Assembly: GCF_024385465.1 (NCBI RefSeq)
Contig: NZ_JANFLS010000001.1
Location: 868,001-932,000, forward strand
Origin: Arthrobacter sp. zg-Y844
GTDB taxonomy: Bacteria; Actinomycetota; Actinomycetes; Actinomycetales; Micrococcaceae
Direction: 5' to 3'
DNA length: 64,000 nucleotides
Position 1 is the stretch's first letter; every line of letters starts with the position of its first letter. Shown here one piece after another: positions 26,586-34,475 of this stretch. Both the position numbers and the translations under genes were made by a program. A model generated the notes under the pieces. It had not been told where the DNA came from and ran no database searches. It worked only from the letters and a program-made list of their open reading frames with translations.

Positions 26586-27536
26586 CTGCGGTGGACCGCC
26601 GACCTCCGCCAGGCGGGTCACGACGGTGCTCTCCGGGTGCCGCTGGGCGCAGGCGCGCTGGACCACGGAACGGAGCCACAGGCTCGCCGGGTCTTCGGCT
26701 CGGCTGGGGTGCCAGAACATGGCCTCCACCAGCACAGGTTCCGTTTCCGCGGGAAATTCGATGATCGAAATCCCTGCTCCCCGCTGCGATTTGAGGGCGA
26801 GCATTTTCGGAACCACCGCCACCAGGTCCGTCCCTTCGACGAGCAGCGGGAGGGCAAGCAACCCGGATACCTGCGCAGCGACCCGGCGTTGAATTCCCAG
26901 CGTTTCCCAGAAGAGGTCCGCAGGGGTTTTGATCGATGCGCCGAAGTTGCCCACCGCGTGCGGGAGCCGGCCCAGGTCCTCCGCACGGAGGGGGTCCGCC
27001 TGCAGGATGGGGTTCCCGGAATCGACCACCGCCACAAAGCTGTCCCGGAAGACCGCCTTTTTCTCCCCGGGCAGGGAGTACCCGGTGGGTCCGACCATCA
27101 GGTCGCAGCGGGTGAAATCGGCCTGATGCAGGGGCATCGCATCCCCCGAGACAACGTTCACGCTGACACCGGGTGCCTCGACCTGCAGGATGCCGCGCAG
27201 CGGTTCCAGAATCACCGTTGCTGCGTAGTCCGACGCTGCGATGGTGAACTCGCGGTCGCTGGTGAAGGGATCGAACCTGCTCCGGATGCCGGTGACCCGG
27301 TCCAGGCCCTGCAGCGCTTCGTCCACCAGCGGGACCAGATCCTGCGCCAGCGGGGTCAGCTCGAAGTGCCTGCCGGAACGGACGAGCAGCTCGTCGTCGA
27401 AATAGCGGCGCAGCCGGGAAAGGGCGGCACTTGCAGCCGGTTGACTCAGCTGCAGGTGTTCCGCCGTCCTCGAGACGTTGCGCAGCCGGAGCAGGGCCTG
27501 AAGCGTCGGCAGGAGGTTCAGATCGATGGACTTCAT
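26580..27536 (-). CDS. LysR family regulator, NahR/NodD type
   Basis: 318-residue activator. SIDLNLLPTLQALLRLRNVS with TAEHLQLSQPAASAALSRLR (about 3-42) is the LysR winged HTH in its NodD/NahR/LinR form, followed by a periplasmic-binding-like effector domain. The ATG at 27536 is chosen because the domain begins there; upstream in-frame sequence is not conserved in style. It lies between the catabolic operon and the importer operon and probably senses the pathway substrate or an intermediate. Confidence 0.87.
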   Translation of the reverse strand: MKSIDLNLLPTLQALLRLRNVSRTAEHLQLSQPAASAALSRLRRYFDDELLVRSGRHFELTPLAQDLVPLVDEALQGLDRVTGIRSRFDPFTSDREFTIAASDYAATVILEPLRGILQVEAPGVSVNVVSGDAMPLHQADFTRCDLMVGPTGYSLPGEKKAVFRDSFVAVVDSGNPILQADPLRAEDLGRLPHAVGNFGASIKTPADLFWETLGIQRRVAAQVSGLLALPLLVEGTDLVAVVPKMLALKSQRGAGISIIEFPAETEPVLVEAMFWHPSRAEDPASLWLRSVVQRACAQRHPESTVVTRLAEVGGPPQP

Positions 27537-27606
27537 GCGGGACAGCATAGGCGAGCGGCTACTTGGCTCGTCTTCTTCCCATCGGGGCGGTTGGGCCGTC
27601 CTTCCA

Positions 27607-28677
27607 CTACGTCCCTTGGCCCGAACGGCGCCGGCCGAGATAACTGGACAGCCCGACGGCGACAAGAAGCGCCACGCCGTTAAAGACCTGGTCCACCCAG
27701 TTGGCAGCGCCGCTCAGTGTCAGGCCGCTGACGCTGACCGCCACGAACAGCACTCCGAACACGGTTCCAACCACGTTGAAGCGGCCGGGCAGTATGGCGG
27801 TTGCTCCCAGGAAGACAGCTGCCAGGGCAGGGAAAAGCAGGTAGGTTCCATTGTCCGCATTGGCCCCGCCCGTTCGTGCCGCAAGGATGACTCCTGCCAG
27901 CCCGGCCAGAGTGCCGGAGAGGCAAAAGGCGGTCTGGGTGTACCGGCGCAGCGGCAGGCCCACCAGGACGGCGGCCCGGTTGTTGGACCCAATGGCGTAG
28001 AGGGCGCGGCCGAAGGGAGTATGTGTCAGGAGATACCAGGCCAGGAAAGCCAGCACTGCCACCACGAACACCACCCGCGGCAGGCCCAGCCAGCTGCTGC
28101 TGCCGAACGTCGTGAACGCCGGATCCACGCCGATGATGGCCAGCCCGCCGGTGTACCACTGGATGAGTCCGCCCAGGAGTGTGGCCATGCCAAGGGTGGA
28201 GACGAAGGCGTTCATCCCAAACCGTGCCACAAGCAGCCCGTTTACCGCTCCCACCACCGCAGCGACTGCCACTCCGAGCAGGCAGGACAGCCACAGCGGC
28301 AGCGAAAAATGCGCCATGGAGGCCGCGGTAACTACGCTGCTCAGGACCGCGATACCGCCAACCGAGAAATCAAAGTGTCCTGCGACAAGGGGAAATATCA
28401 GGGCGAGGGCGACGAGGGTAACGACGGACTGGTTGGCCAGCACCACGGAGACGTTGGCTCCGCTGAGAAAGATGGAGGAGCTGGCCGGGAAAACGCCGAA
28501 GAAGGCGATGATCAGGACCAGCAGCAGCGGCAGGGCGAAACGTTCCAGGTGCGCGCCCAGAAGCCGGCTTCCCTCCCTGCGTTGTGGCCGGGACCGGGAG
28601 CTTTCCGCCCCGGCCTGGCCGGAAACTTTGGCCTTCCGGGCCTCGAGGGATCCTGCCGGTGCGTGGCTGCTGTCCAT
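27607..28677 (-). CDS. Ribose/CUT2-type ABC transporter permease
   Basis: 356-residue inner-membrane permease of the RbsC/BPD_transp_2 type, with about nine or ten helices after a basic ~45-residue N-terminus. GHFDFSVGGIAVLSSVV, NGLLVARFGMNAFVSTLGM and LYAIGSNNRAAVLVGL are diagnostic of this family. Its ATG touches the stop of the ATPase gene. In this locus it more likely carries an aromatic or glycosylated substrate of the neighbouring pathway than a free sugar; that is inference. Confidence 0.85.
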   Translation of the reverse strand: MDSSHAPAGSLEARKAKVSGQAGAESSRSRPQRREGSRLLGAHLERFALPLLLVLIIAFFGVFPASSSIFLSGANVSVVLANQSVVTLVALALIFPLVAGHFDFSVGGIAVLSSVVTAASMAHFSLPLWLSCLLGVAVAAVVGAVNGLLVARFGMNAFVSTLGMATLLGGLIQWYTGGLAIIGVDPAFTTFGSSSWLGLPRVVFVVAVLAFLAWYLLTHTPFGRALYAIGSNNRAAVLVGLPLRRYTQTAFCLSGTLAGLAGVILAARTGGANADNGTYLLFPALAAVFLGATAILPGRFNVVGTVFGVLFVAVSVSGLTLSGAANWVDQVFNGVALLVAVGLSSYLGRRRSGQGT

Positions 28678-30350
28678 TAGTCTTCTGATCCTTCTTGAGG
28701 GGCACGGACGGGGTGATTTGCGGCCATCACGGCAGCGGCAAGCGCGCTGCGTCCGGTGTCCGCGGGGTCAAGATCGGCGACGATACGGCCTTCCACCAGG
28801 ACCAGGATCCGGTCGCACAGCTCGGCGAGTTCGTCGAGGTCGCTGGAGGCCACCAGCACTCCGCACCCTTGTGCCGCGATGTCCCGCAGGGACCGGTAGA
28901 TATCCCGACGGGAGGTCACATCGACTCCCTGTGTTGGTTCGTCGAGCAGGAGCAGCCGGGGTTTTCGCCGCAACCAGCGTGCCAGGACCACCTTCTGCTG
29001 GTTGCCGCCGGAGAGCCTGCTGATCGGGATCTCTATTCCGTCAGCGCGAACCGAATGGTCGGCCAGCAGCCGGTGGGTCTCATCGCGTTCCATCCGCAGG
29101 TTCATCACGAGCCTGCGCCAGTAGCGCCCGATGACGGTGGCGGAGGCATTTTCCCGTACTCCGAGGTCCAGGAAGGCTGCGTCCCGGTGGCGGTTTTCCG
29201 GTACGAAGACGACGCCGGAACGGACTGCGTCCGCGGGAGAGGACGGTTCATGGGGTGCACCGGCCAGGCTCATGCTTCCTCCGGTCAGGGAGGTGTCTCC
29301 GAAAATCGCGCGCAGGACGGTGGAGCGGCCTGACCCGGCCAGGCCGGCCAGGCCCACGATTTCACCGAATGCCACGGAAAGGTTTACGTCTGTCAACGGG
29401 TAGCGGGAAAGGTCCCTGCCTTCGAAGAGGGGGCTCCGCGCGCCGGCACCCGGGGCCGGCGGCGCGGGAGTTCGAAGCACCGCCTCATCGCTGGCGGCGC
29501 TGGCCGGTCCGGCGGGTCCGGCGGGTCCGGCGGGTCCGGCGCCCGACATCATCTCCACGATGGCAGCGATGGACGTATCGGCCACGGGTCCGCCGCCGGC
29601 AACGATGCCGTCGCGGAGCACTGTTACGTGGTCTGCAACTTCCTCGATTTCACGGAAACGGTGCGTCACCAGCACGATTGTCTGCCCGTGGTTGGCACGG
29701 GAGCGCAGTGCCGCCATCAGTTCCCTGGACTCGTCCTCAGCGAGAGACGCCGTCGGCTCGTCCAGCAGCAGCGTGTATTCGCTGTCCTGCTGGTCGGCGA
29801 GGGCTCGTGCCACGGCCACCATGGTTTTTTGGCTGGGCCGCAGCGAACCCAATCTGTCGGTTGCCCGGGCCGCTATGGCGTAGTGCGCCAGCAACCCGTC
29901 CACCCGGTTCTGCAATTCGCGCCAACGGATTCCGTGCAGCGGATTGGTGGGGAAACCCGCGTCCAGCGCGAAATTCTCCGCCACGCTCAGGGAGTCGAAC
30001 AGGCCAAGATCCTGATGAACAAATCTCAGTCCGGCGGCACGGGCGCGGCGCGGGGTCACCTGCCTGGCCGGAAGGTTTTCTCCGTGGATGCTGATCGTGC
30101 CTGCATCGGCCTGGTAGACGCCGGCGAGGCACTTGATCAGTGTCGATTTGCCCGACCCGTTGCCCCCGAGCAGCGCATGGATGGTTCCGCCGTTGACCGT
30201 CAGGTCCACACCCGAGAGCGCTTTGGCGCCGGCGAATGACTTCACCAGCCCGTGTGCGGCCAAGGCAACGGTCCCTGCTTGGTCATCCGCACGTTCCGTG
30301 CCCGCGGCTGCCGCGGGCACGGAACGGCGGTTTTCGTTATGAGCAGCCAC
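28677..30350 (-). CDS. Ribose/CUT2-type ABC transporter ATP-binding protein
   Basis: 557-residue protein with two ABC cassettes. The first has LLGGNGSGKSTLIKCLAG and LLLDEPTASLAEDES. The second has a degenerate GLAGSGRSTVLRAIF Walker A, LSGGNQQKVVLARWL and LLLDEPTQGVDV, as usual for RbsA/MglA. The linker contains a (Gly-Pro-Ala)4 run. The GTG at 30350 overlaps the substrate-binding protein stop (TAGTG) and is preferred to a TTG four codons earlier. Confidence 0.87.
   Translation of the reverse strand: MAAHNENRRSVPAAAAGTERADDQAGTVALAAHGLVKSFAGAKALSGVDLTVNGGTIHALLGGNGSGKSTLIKCLAGVYQADAGTISIHGENLPARQVTPRRARAAGLRFVHQDLGLFDSLSVAENFALDAGFPTNPLHGIRWRELQNRVDGLLAHYAIAARATDRLGSLRPSQKTMVAVARALADQQDSEYTLLLDEPTASLAEDESRELMAALRSRANHGQTIVLVTHRFREIEEVADHVTVLRDGIVAGGGPVADTSIAAIVEMMSGAGPAGPAGPAGPASAASDEAVLRTPAPPAPGAGARSPLFEGRDLSRYPLTDVNLSVAFGEIVGLAGLAGSGRSTVLRAIFGDTSLTGGSMSLAGAPHEPSSPADAVRSGVVFVPENRHRDAAFLDLGVRENASATVIGRYWRRLVMNLRMERDETHRLLADHSVRADGIEIPISRLSGGNQQKVVLARWLRRKPRLLLLDEPTQGVDVTSRRDIYRSLRDIAAQGCGVLVASSDLDELAELCDRILVLVEGRIVADLDPADTGRSALAAAVMAANHPVRAPQEGSED
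29506..29541. repeat. Four tandem 9-bp units in the ABC ATPase linker
   Basis: Four exact copies of GGTCCGGCG encode repeated Gly-Pro-Ala between the two nucleotide-binding domains. The unit length keeps the reading frame, so copy-number change would only alter linker length. Confidence 0.85.
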
Positions 30351-31522
30351 TACTTGCCCCAAGCCTCCAGATAGGCCTGCTTGAAATCGATTTCCGGGTT
30401 GTACGTGAAGGAGGTGCCGTCGGCGGGCATATTGGTTTCCGCGTCCACCACCTGGAGCCCGACGCCGGAGGCGGCAATCTCCTGATCAGCCAGCAGTCTC
30501 AGAGCGGTGTCCACACCGGACCAGCCGTCCCACTCCAGACTGAAGGTAACTGATGCATCCTGGCCTTCGCCTGCCGCAATCAGGTCCAGGTTGCTGCGTT
30601 GGCCGAAGGTCCCGATGACGGCCAGCTTGTCAGAACGCTGGGAAGACACAATGGCCTGCGAGAGACCTGCCAGGAACCAGCCGTCCAGCGGAACGGAGAT
30701 GGCGTTGGCGTCCGGCGCCTGGAGCAGGGCGGTGGAGAGCTTCTGCGCCATGGTGCCGGTCGCTGCGTCCTGGTTGCTCAGCTGCAGTGTTCCCACGACT
30801 TCGCAGGTGTCACAGTCCGCAAGTTCGGCGTTCAGGCCGTCGCTGATCCAGGGCCCGAACCTGGCGTCGGCGAACGTCACTTCCAGCAGCTTCAGATCGC
30901 CGTCGGTCTGGCCGATCAGCCAGTCTGCCTGCAGTTGGCCGACCATGTTCCACCACTGCTCGTTGTCCAGTCCGTCCAGCTTCTGGGTTATGCCGGAGTA
31001 CAGCGGCTCACCGCCGTCGATGTCACAGTCGTTTGCACCGACCCCGACCGTAGTGATTCCTGCCGCGCGGGCTTCCTCGAGTGGTCCCTGGAAACTGGAG
31101 CAGTCCTGGCCCATCACAAGGATGACGTCCGCGTTGGCACCCACACCCTGACGGATGCAGCTGGCCCAGCCGTTGGGATTGAGTTGGCCGTCACAGATGT
31201 TGCTTTGCCAGCCGATGGCTTCCGCTGCATCCGCTGCTGCCTGGGCAGGTGTCGAGCAGGTCACCTGTGACTGCCCGCAGGAGACAATCCAGGCCGTGAG
31301 GCCTTCAGGGACTGGAACCGATTCGGTGGGCGGGGTGCCAACCGTACCTTCATAAGCGGCGGCCAAAGCGTCGGTGTTCCCGGAGGTGGCTGCCGAAGCG
31401 GATTGTGTGTCAGCGGGTTCATTCTCTGCAGTTGCCGTACTGCAGGATGCCAGAGCGAGGCTGGCAATCAGCAAGGCGCTGAGTGCGCCCGGGACCTTCG
31501 TTCTCGGCTTCGTGCTTCTCAT
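30350..31522 (-). CDS. ABC transporter substrate-binding lipoprotein
   Basis: 390-residue periplasmic-binding-protein type 1 lipoprotein. The signal peptide ends in LIASLALASC (lipobox, about residues 18-27). The mature domain starts after a Ser/Thr/Ala-rich linker; LTAWIVSCGQSQVTC and ADVILVMGQDCSSFQGPLEE are seen in the N-terminal lobe. Six or more cysteines (CGQ, TCS, ICDG, SCIR, DCSSF, DCDI) are unusual for sugar-binding homologues. The ATG at 31522 has a GGAGA site. It is the first gene of the importer operon, under the palindrome at 31549-31568. Confidence 0.82.
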   Translation of the reverse strand: MRSTKPRTKVPGALSALLIASLALASCSTATAENEPADTQSASAATSGNTDALAAAYEGTVGTPPTESVPVPEGLTAWIVSCGQSQVTCSTPAQAAADAAEAIGWQSNICDGQLNPNGWASCIRQGVGANADVILVMGQDCSSFQGPLEEARAAGITTVGVGANDCDIDGGEPLYSGITQKLDGLDNEQWWNMVGQLQADWLIGQTDGDLKLLEVTFADARFGPWISDGLNAELADCDTCEVVGTLQLSNQDAATGTMAQKLSTALLQAPDANAISVPLDGWFLAGLSQAIVSSQRSDKLAVIGTFGQRSNLDLIAAGEGQDASVTFSLEWDGWSGVDTALRLLADQEIAASGVGLQVVDAETNMPADGTSFTYNPEIDFKQAYLEAWGK

Positions 31523-31548
31523 CGGGTCTCCATTGACAGTCAAAGTTG

Positions 31549-31568
31549 AACGTGACGTACATCACGTT
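31549..31568. promoter_or_regulatory. CRP/GlxR-like palindrome upstream of the importer operon
   Basis: AACGTGACGTACATCACGTT is a 20-bp palindrome with one mismatched pair and contains GTGA-N6-TCAC. Its centre is 36 bases before the substrate-binding-protein ATG. A second small palindrome (ATACCTCGTAT, 31617-31627) lies further upstream and could be a LysR half-site. The remainder of the 31523-31770 gap holds nothing else recognisable. Confidence 0.55.
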
Positions 31569-31770
31569 GCAACCACTGTGAAGGAGCCGGACTATGTGAG
31601 GAAGAGACTAATTGGGATACCTCGTATTTGCGAAACGGATAACCACGTGTGCGGGCCCAACAAAGGAACGCCTGGCCCGGCTGTTAACCAGAAACTCTGC
31701 GGGTATCCAGAAACGCTGCGGGAATGGAAACCAGGAACCGAGGCAGGACCGGCCGCAGTCTTCCCAACCG

Positions 31771-32328
31771 CTAGGACGGGTCTCCGCCGGAGATCCCAGG
31801 CCAGCCCAGGGCCAGGTACATCTCCGGCACCCCGGCATACTCCCGGTCCAACCCGGGAAGGTGCCCCAGCCCGGCGGCGAGGGCGGTTCGCTGGGAGCCG
31901 GTGTTCGTCGTCGTCGTGCGGGCCAGGATCGGCAGCTCCGGCATCAGCTTCCGGCCGAGGCGCACCCCTTCGACCGCTCCCTCTTTCGCGTAGCCCCTGC
32001 CCCAGACCGCCGGGTCGTAGCGGTAGTACAGATTCAGGATGGTCCGGCTGTCCACCACGGCGCGCTGCAGTCCGGTGAAACCGACGACGGTCTCCGGCGC
32101 CTCGTGTTCGGCCACCGCCCAGTAGCCGAAGCCCTCCCGGTCCCAGTGGTCCAGGAAATCCTGCAGGCTCCTTGTCACGGATTCCACGGTGGGGGTATGC
32201 GGATTGTGCCGGTTGGTCCGGGGGTCCGTGTGGATCCGGACGGCGGCATCGTAGTCCGCCCGTTCAAGCCTGCGCAGCAGCAGGCGCTCGGTGCTCACGG
32301 GAGTCCAGTCGCTCGGGTCTTGGCGCAT
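31771..32328 (-). CDS. RimJ/RimL-like GNAT acetyltransferase
   Basis: 185-residue acetyltransferase of the Acetyltransf_3 type. STERLLLRRLERADYDAAVR near the N-terminus, NLYYRYDPAVWGRGYAKEGA (about 98-117) with the acetyl-CoA loop, and NTGSQRTALAAGLGHLPGLD are the usual motifs. Members acetylate ribosomal protein N-termini or small amines; the target here is unknown. No operon partner: the next gene on this strand starts a separate locus. Confidence 0.8.
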   Translation of the reverse strand: MRQDPSDWTPVSTERLLLRRLERADYDAAVRIHTDPRTNRHNPHTPTVESVTRSLQDFLDHWDREGFGYWAVAEHEAPETVVGFTGLQRAVVDSRTILNLYYRYDPAVWGRGYAKEGAVEGVRLGRKLMPELPILARTTTTNTGSQRTALAAGLGHLPGLDREYAGVPEMYLALGWPGISGGDPS

Positions 32329-32433
32329 GCGCCCATCCTAAGCGGGGCCTCCCCCGGTTCCGTTCAACAGGCTTAGGGGAATCGACCCCCTGACCTGTCA
32401 CCCGATCATGGGCAGCAAGGTATTCTTCCGAGC

Positions 32434-32634
32434 ATGACAATTCCCGGGGGTACCGAATCCGACAACCGCTCAAGTGACGCCGTCACGTATTTCTGTGGTG
32501 CGGTCGCCATGCTGATGTTCTCAATACTCGCTTTCGGAAACGCGTCCGAATGGTTCGACTACGTTTCCGGTGCCATTTGGCTCGGTTTCGCCGCGGCACT
32601 TGGCTACCGGGGTTTCCGCCCGGGAGCGGTCTGA
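32434..32634 (+). CDS. Small two-helix membrane protein
   Basis: 66-residue ORF with a hydrophilic 16-residue N-terminus and two hydrophobic stretches, FCGAVAMLMFSILAF and YVSGAIWLGFAAALGY. No family is recognised. Codon use is high-GC at third positions, in favour of real coding. The next gene follows in 22 bases, so the two may be co-transcribed. Confidence 0.45.
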   Translation: MTIPGGTESDNRSSDAVTYFCGAVAMLMFSILAFGNASEWFDYVSGAIWLGFAAALGYRGFRPGAV

Positions 32635-32656
32635 GCCCGATCGGCCCGAGCCTTCA

Positions 32657-33082
32657 ATGACCCCAATTACCCCCAGAACGTTCCCTTTCTCGCCGCATTC
32701 CGCCACCTCGCTCATGGTCGGCGACCTGGTCCCCGTACAGGGCCTGTCCGGCAATTGGGCGTGCCTGCAGGTCGTGGAAGTCCGGCCTCTGAAGCGCAAG
32801 AATTTCATCGTGGCCCTGCTGCCTTGGCGCGGCGGATCGGCGCCCGGCACCGCCGAGGTGGCGGGACTCGTCCCGCTGGAACGGGCGTTGACCCGGATCG
32901 AGATCTTCACCGAAGGTCACCTGCAGGTGATCGGGAATGCAGAGCCGAACGATGCAGGGCAGGAGCGGTGGTACGGCCCGCTCTATGTGGGCAGGACAAC
33001 CTCCGTGTGGGGGTGGAAGGCGACGATCCGGCTTGCCCAGGACGTTGCAGACAGCGGGCTGTCACTCGCGGACCCGGCCTAG
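32657..33082 (+). CDS. Hypothetical protein, possibly immunity-like
   Basis: 141-residue soluble protein. SLMVGDLVPVQGLSGNWACLQVVEVRPL (in two parts, residues ~18-45) recalls the opening strand of Imm26-type immunity proteins, but the match is weak and no toxin gene is adjacent. The rest is beta-rich with Trp residues. Its stop overlaps that of the convergent MarR gene by two bases. The ATG at 32657 is chosen because sequence before it is low-complexity. Confidence 0.4.
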   Translation: MTPITPRTFPFSPHSATSLMVGDLVPVQGLSGNWACLQVVEVRPLKRKNFIVALLPWRGGSAPGTAEVAGLVPLERALTRIEIFTEGHLQVIGNAEPNDAGQERWYGPLYVGRTTSVWGWKATIRLAQDVADSGLSLADPA

Positions 33083-33534
33083 TCCAGCACCCGGCCCACA
33101 TGCTGCAGCCAGCGCGCGACGACGGCCAGCTCCTCGGCGCTGAACCCGTCGGTAATCTTCCCGTTCAACTCGCTTAGGGCCGCTTGCACGACGCCGAGCG
33201 CGGCCTTCCCGTCGGCGGTCAGGTTCACCCGGATGGTCCGGCGGTCGGCCGGATCCGGTGCACGGGTGATGAGTCCGGCCTTTTCCAGCCGGGACAGTAG
33301 CCCGCTCAGCCCGGCCGGCGAGGCGTCCACTGCTTCGGCCACCTCGCCGGTGCTCGCGCCGGGACGGGTGGCCAGATACAGCAGCACCCCGGCGGCCGGT
33401 GCGCTCAGTCCGCGGTCCTCGCCCCGGCGTCCGATCCACCGCCGCAGCCTTCGCTCGGCGGTCAGCGTCAGGAAGATCAGCCGCGGCGGACGCCGGCCAG
33501 CGCCACCCGTTCCGCCGTTGCCGCCCGCGGTCAT
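33079..33534 (-). CDS. MarR family transcriptional regulator
   Basis: 151-residue winged-helix regulator. LSAPAAGVLLYLATRPGAST, GEVAEAVDASPAGLSGLLSR (HTH) and ITRAPDPADRRTIRVNLTAD (wing with DRR) are typical. The ATG overlaps the alpha/beta-hydrolase stop (ATGA), so regulator and hydrolase form one operon. It probably binds the palindrome at 34416-34437 at the operon start and so represses itself and the hydrolase. Confidence 0.85.
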   Translation of the reverse strand: MTAGGNGGTGGAGRRPPRLIFLTLTAERRLRRWIGRRGEDRGLSAPAAGVLLYLATRPGASTGEVAEAVDASPAGLSGLLSRLEKAGLITRAPDPADRRTIRVNLTADGKAALGVVQAALSELNGKITDGFSAEELAVVARWLQHVGRVLD

Positions 33535-34427
33535 GTCCGGTTCGCGATCCGCCCGTCCAGCCAGGCGAGGACTTCGGGCCACAGCTTGTCCTTGACGCCG
33601 CGTCGGAAGAAGCCCATGTGCCCAATGGTGGGTACCCCGGCGTCGTCGGGCGAGTAGGTACGCCGCTCCAGCGGGGCGTTGGTGAGCCGGCTGTAGATGG
33701 CGTTGATCTGTCCCGGGGTGGCCCAGAGGTCGTCGGTGAAGCCGATGGACAGCACCTCGGTCTTGACCCGGGCTGCGCGTTCGGCGGCGTCCACGCTGGG
33801 ATCGTCGAAGAAGTAGTTGGGCCGGCGGGACCAGGAGCTCCACTCGAGCATGGCGCCGCCGGGCATGTCCTCGCCCAGGCCCATTTTCCGGCCGGGCACG
33901 GCGCCGAGCAGCCGACCGGTGACCGGACCGAGGACCCGGAGGACCAGTCCCACGCGCAGCCGTTCCTTCGGATCCTGGATGGCTCGGGTGACACCGGCGT
34001 GCGAAGCCACGGCCACGAACCCCAGCAGTCCGTCGGTGCCGTTGTTCAGGGCCATCGCATGTCCGCCGATGCTGTGTCCTACGGCCAGGCGCGGCAGGTC
34101 CGGGAACCGCGCGGCCATCCAGTCCGCGGCGGCGGGCACGTCCTGGCCCATCCAGTCGCGCATCCGCAGCTTCCGGTTGGCCTTTGGGCTGCCGGAGGCA
34201 CCGGTTCCGCGGTAGTCGTAGGTCAGGACGGCGTAGCCGTTTTCGGCCAGGTACTCGCTGAAGCCGGTGTACAGCCGCTCGGCCACCGCCGTGGCGGGGT
34301 GGATGACGACGGCGGCGCGGGGCGCGTCGTCGTCCGGCAGGCGCAGGGTGCCGGCGAGCGCGCCGCCCGCAGGGACGGGGATGCTGATCCGTTCGGACGT
34401 GACGGCTGACACACTATTATTTCGCAT
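33531..34427 (-). CDS. Alpha/beta hydrolase
   Basis: 298-residue alpha/beta-hydrolase. LTYDYRGTGASG marks the oxyanion-hole strand, LAVGHSIGGHAMAL has the nucleophilic Ser in GxSxG, FTDDLWATP supplies a likely acid Asp, and VPTIGHMGFFRRG the His. Substrate unknown; similar proteins are esterases or thioesterases. The ATG at 34427 sits inside a palindrome and no ribosome site precedes it; GTG at 34412 on a leaderless mRNA is a good alternative. Confidence 0.8.
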   Translation of the reverse strand: MRNNSVSAVTSERISIPVPAGGALAGTLRLPDDDAPRAAVVIHPATAVAERLYTGFSEYLAENGYAVLTYDYRGTGASGSPKANRKLRMRDWMGQDVPAAADWMAARFPDLPRLAVGHSIGGHAMALNNGTDGLLGFVAVASHAGVTRAIQDPKERLRVGLVLRVLGPVTGRLLGAVPGRKMGLGEDMPGGAMLEWSSWSRRPNYFFDDPSVDAAERAARVKTEVLSIGFTDDLWATPGQINAIYSRLTNAPLERRTYSPDDAGVPTIGHMGFFRRGVKDKLWPEVLAWLDGRIANRT

Positions 34428-34437
34428 GCGAAGTAAT
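34416..34437. promoter_or_regulatory. MarR-type operator overlapping the hydrolase start
   Basis: 22-bp palindrome with one mismatched pair: outer ATTA/TAAT around the perfect core TTCGCATGCGAA. It covers the annotated ATG of the hydrolase, two genes upstream of a marR gene. TTCGCATGCGAA-like cores are typical for MarR dimers. Confidence 0.6.
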
Positions 34438-34475
34438 CTACACGGGACAGCGGGTTTCGGGTACCCCTCGAAGCC

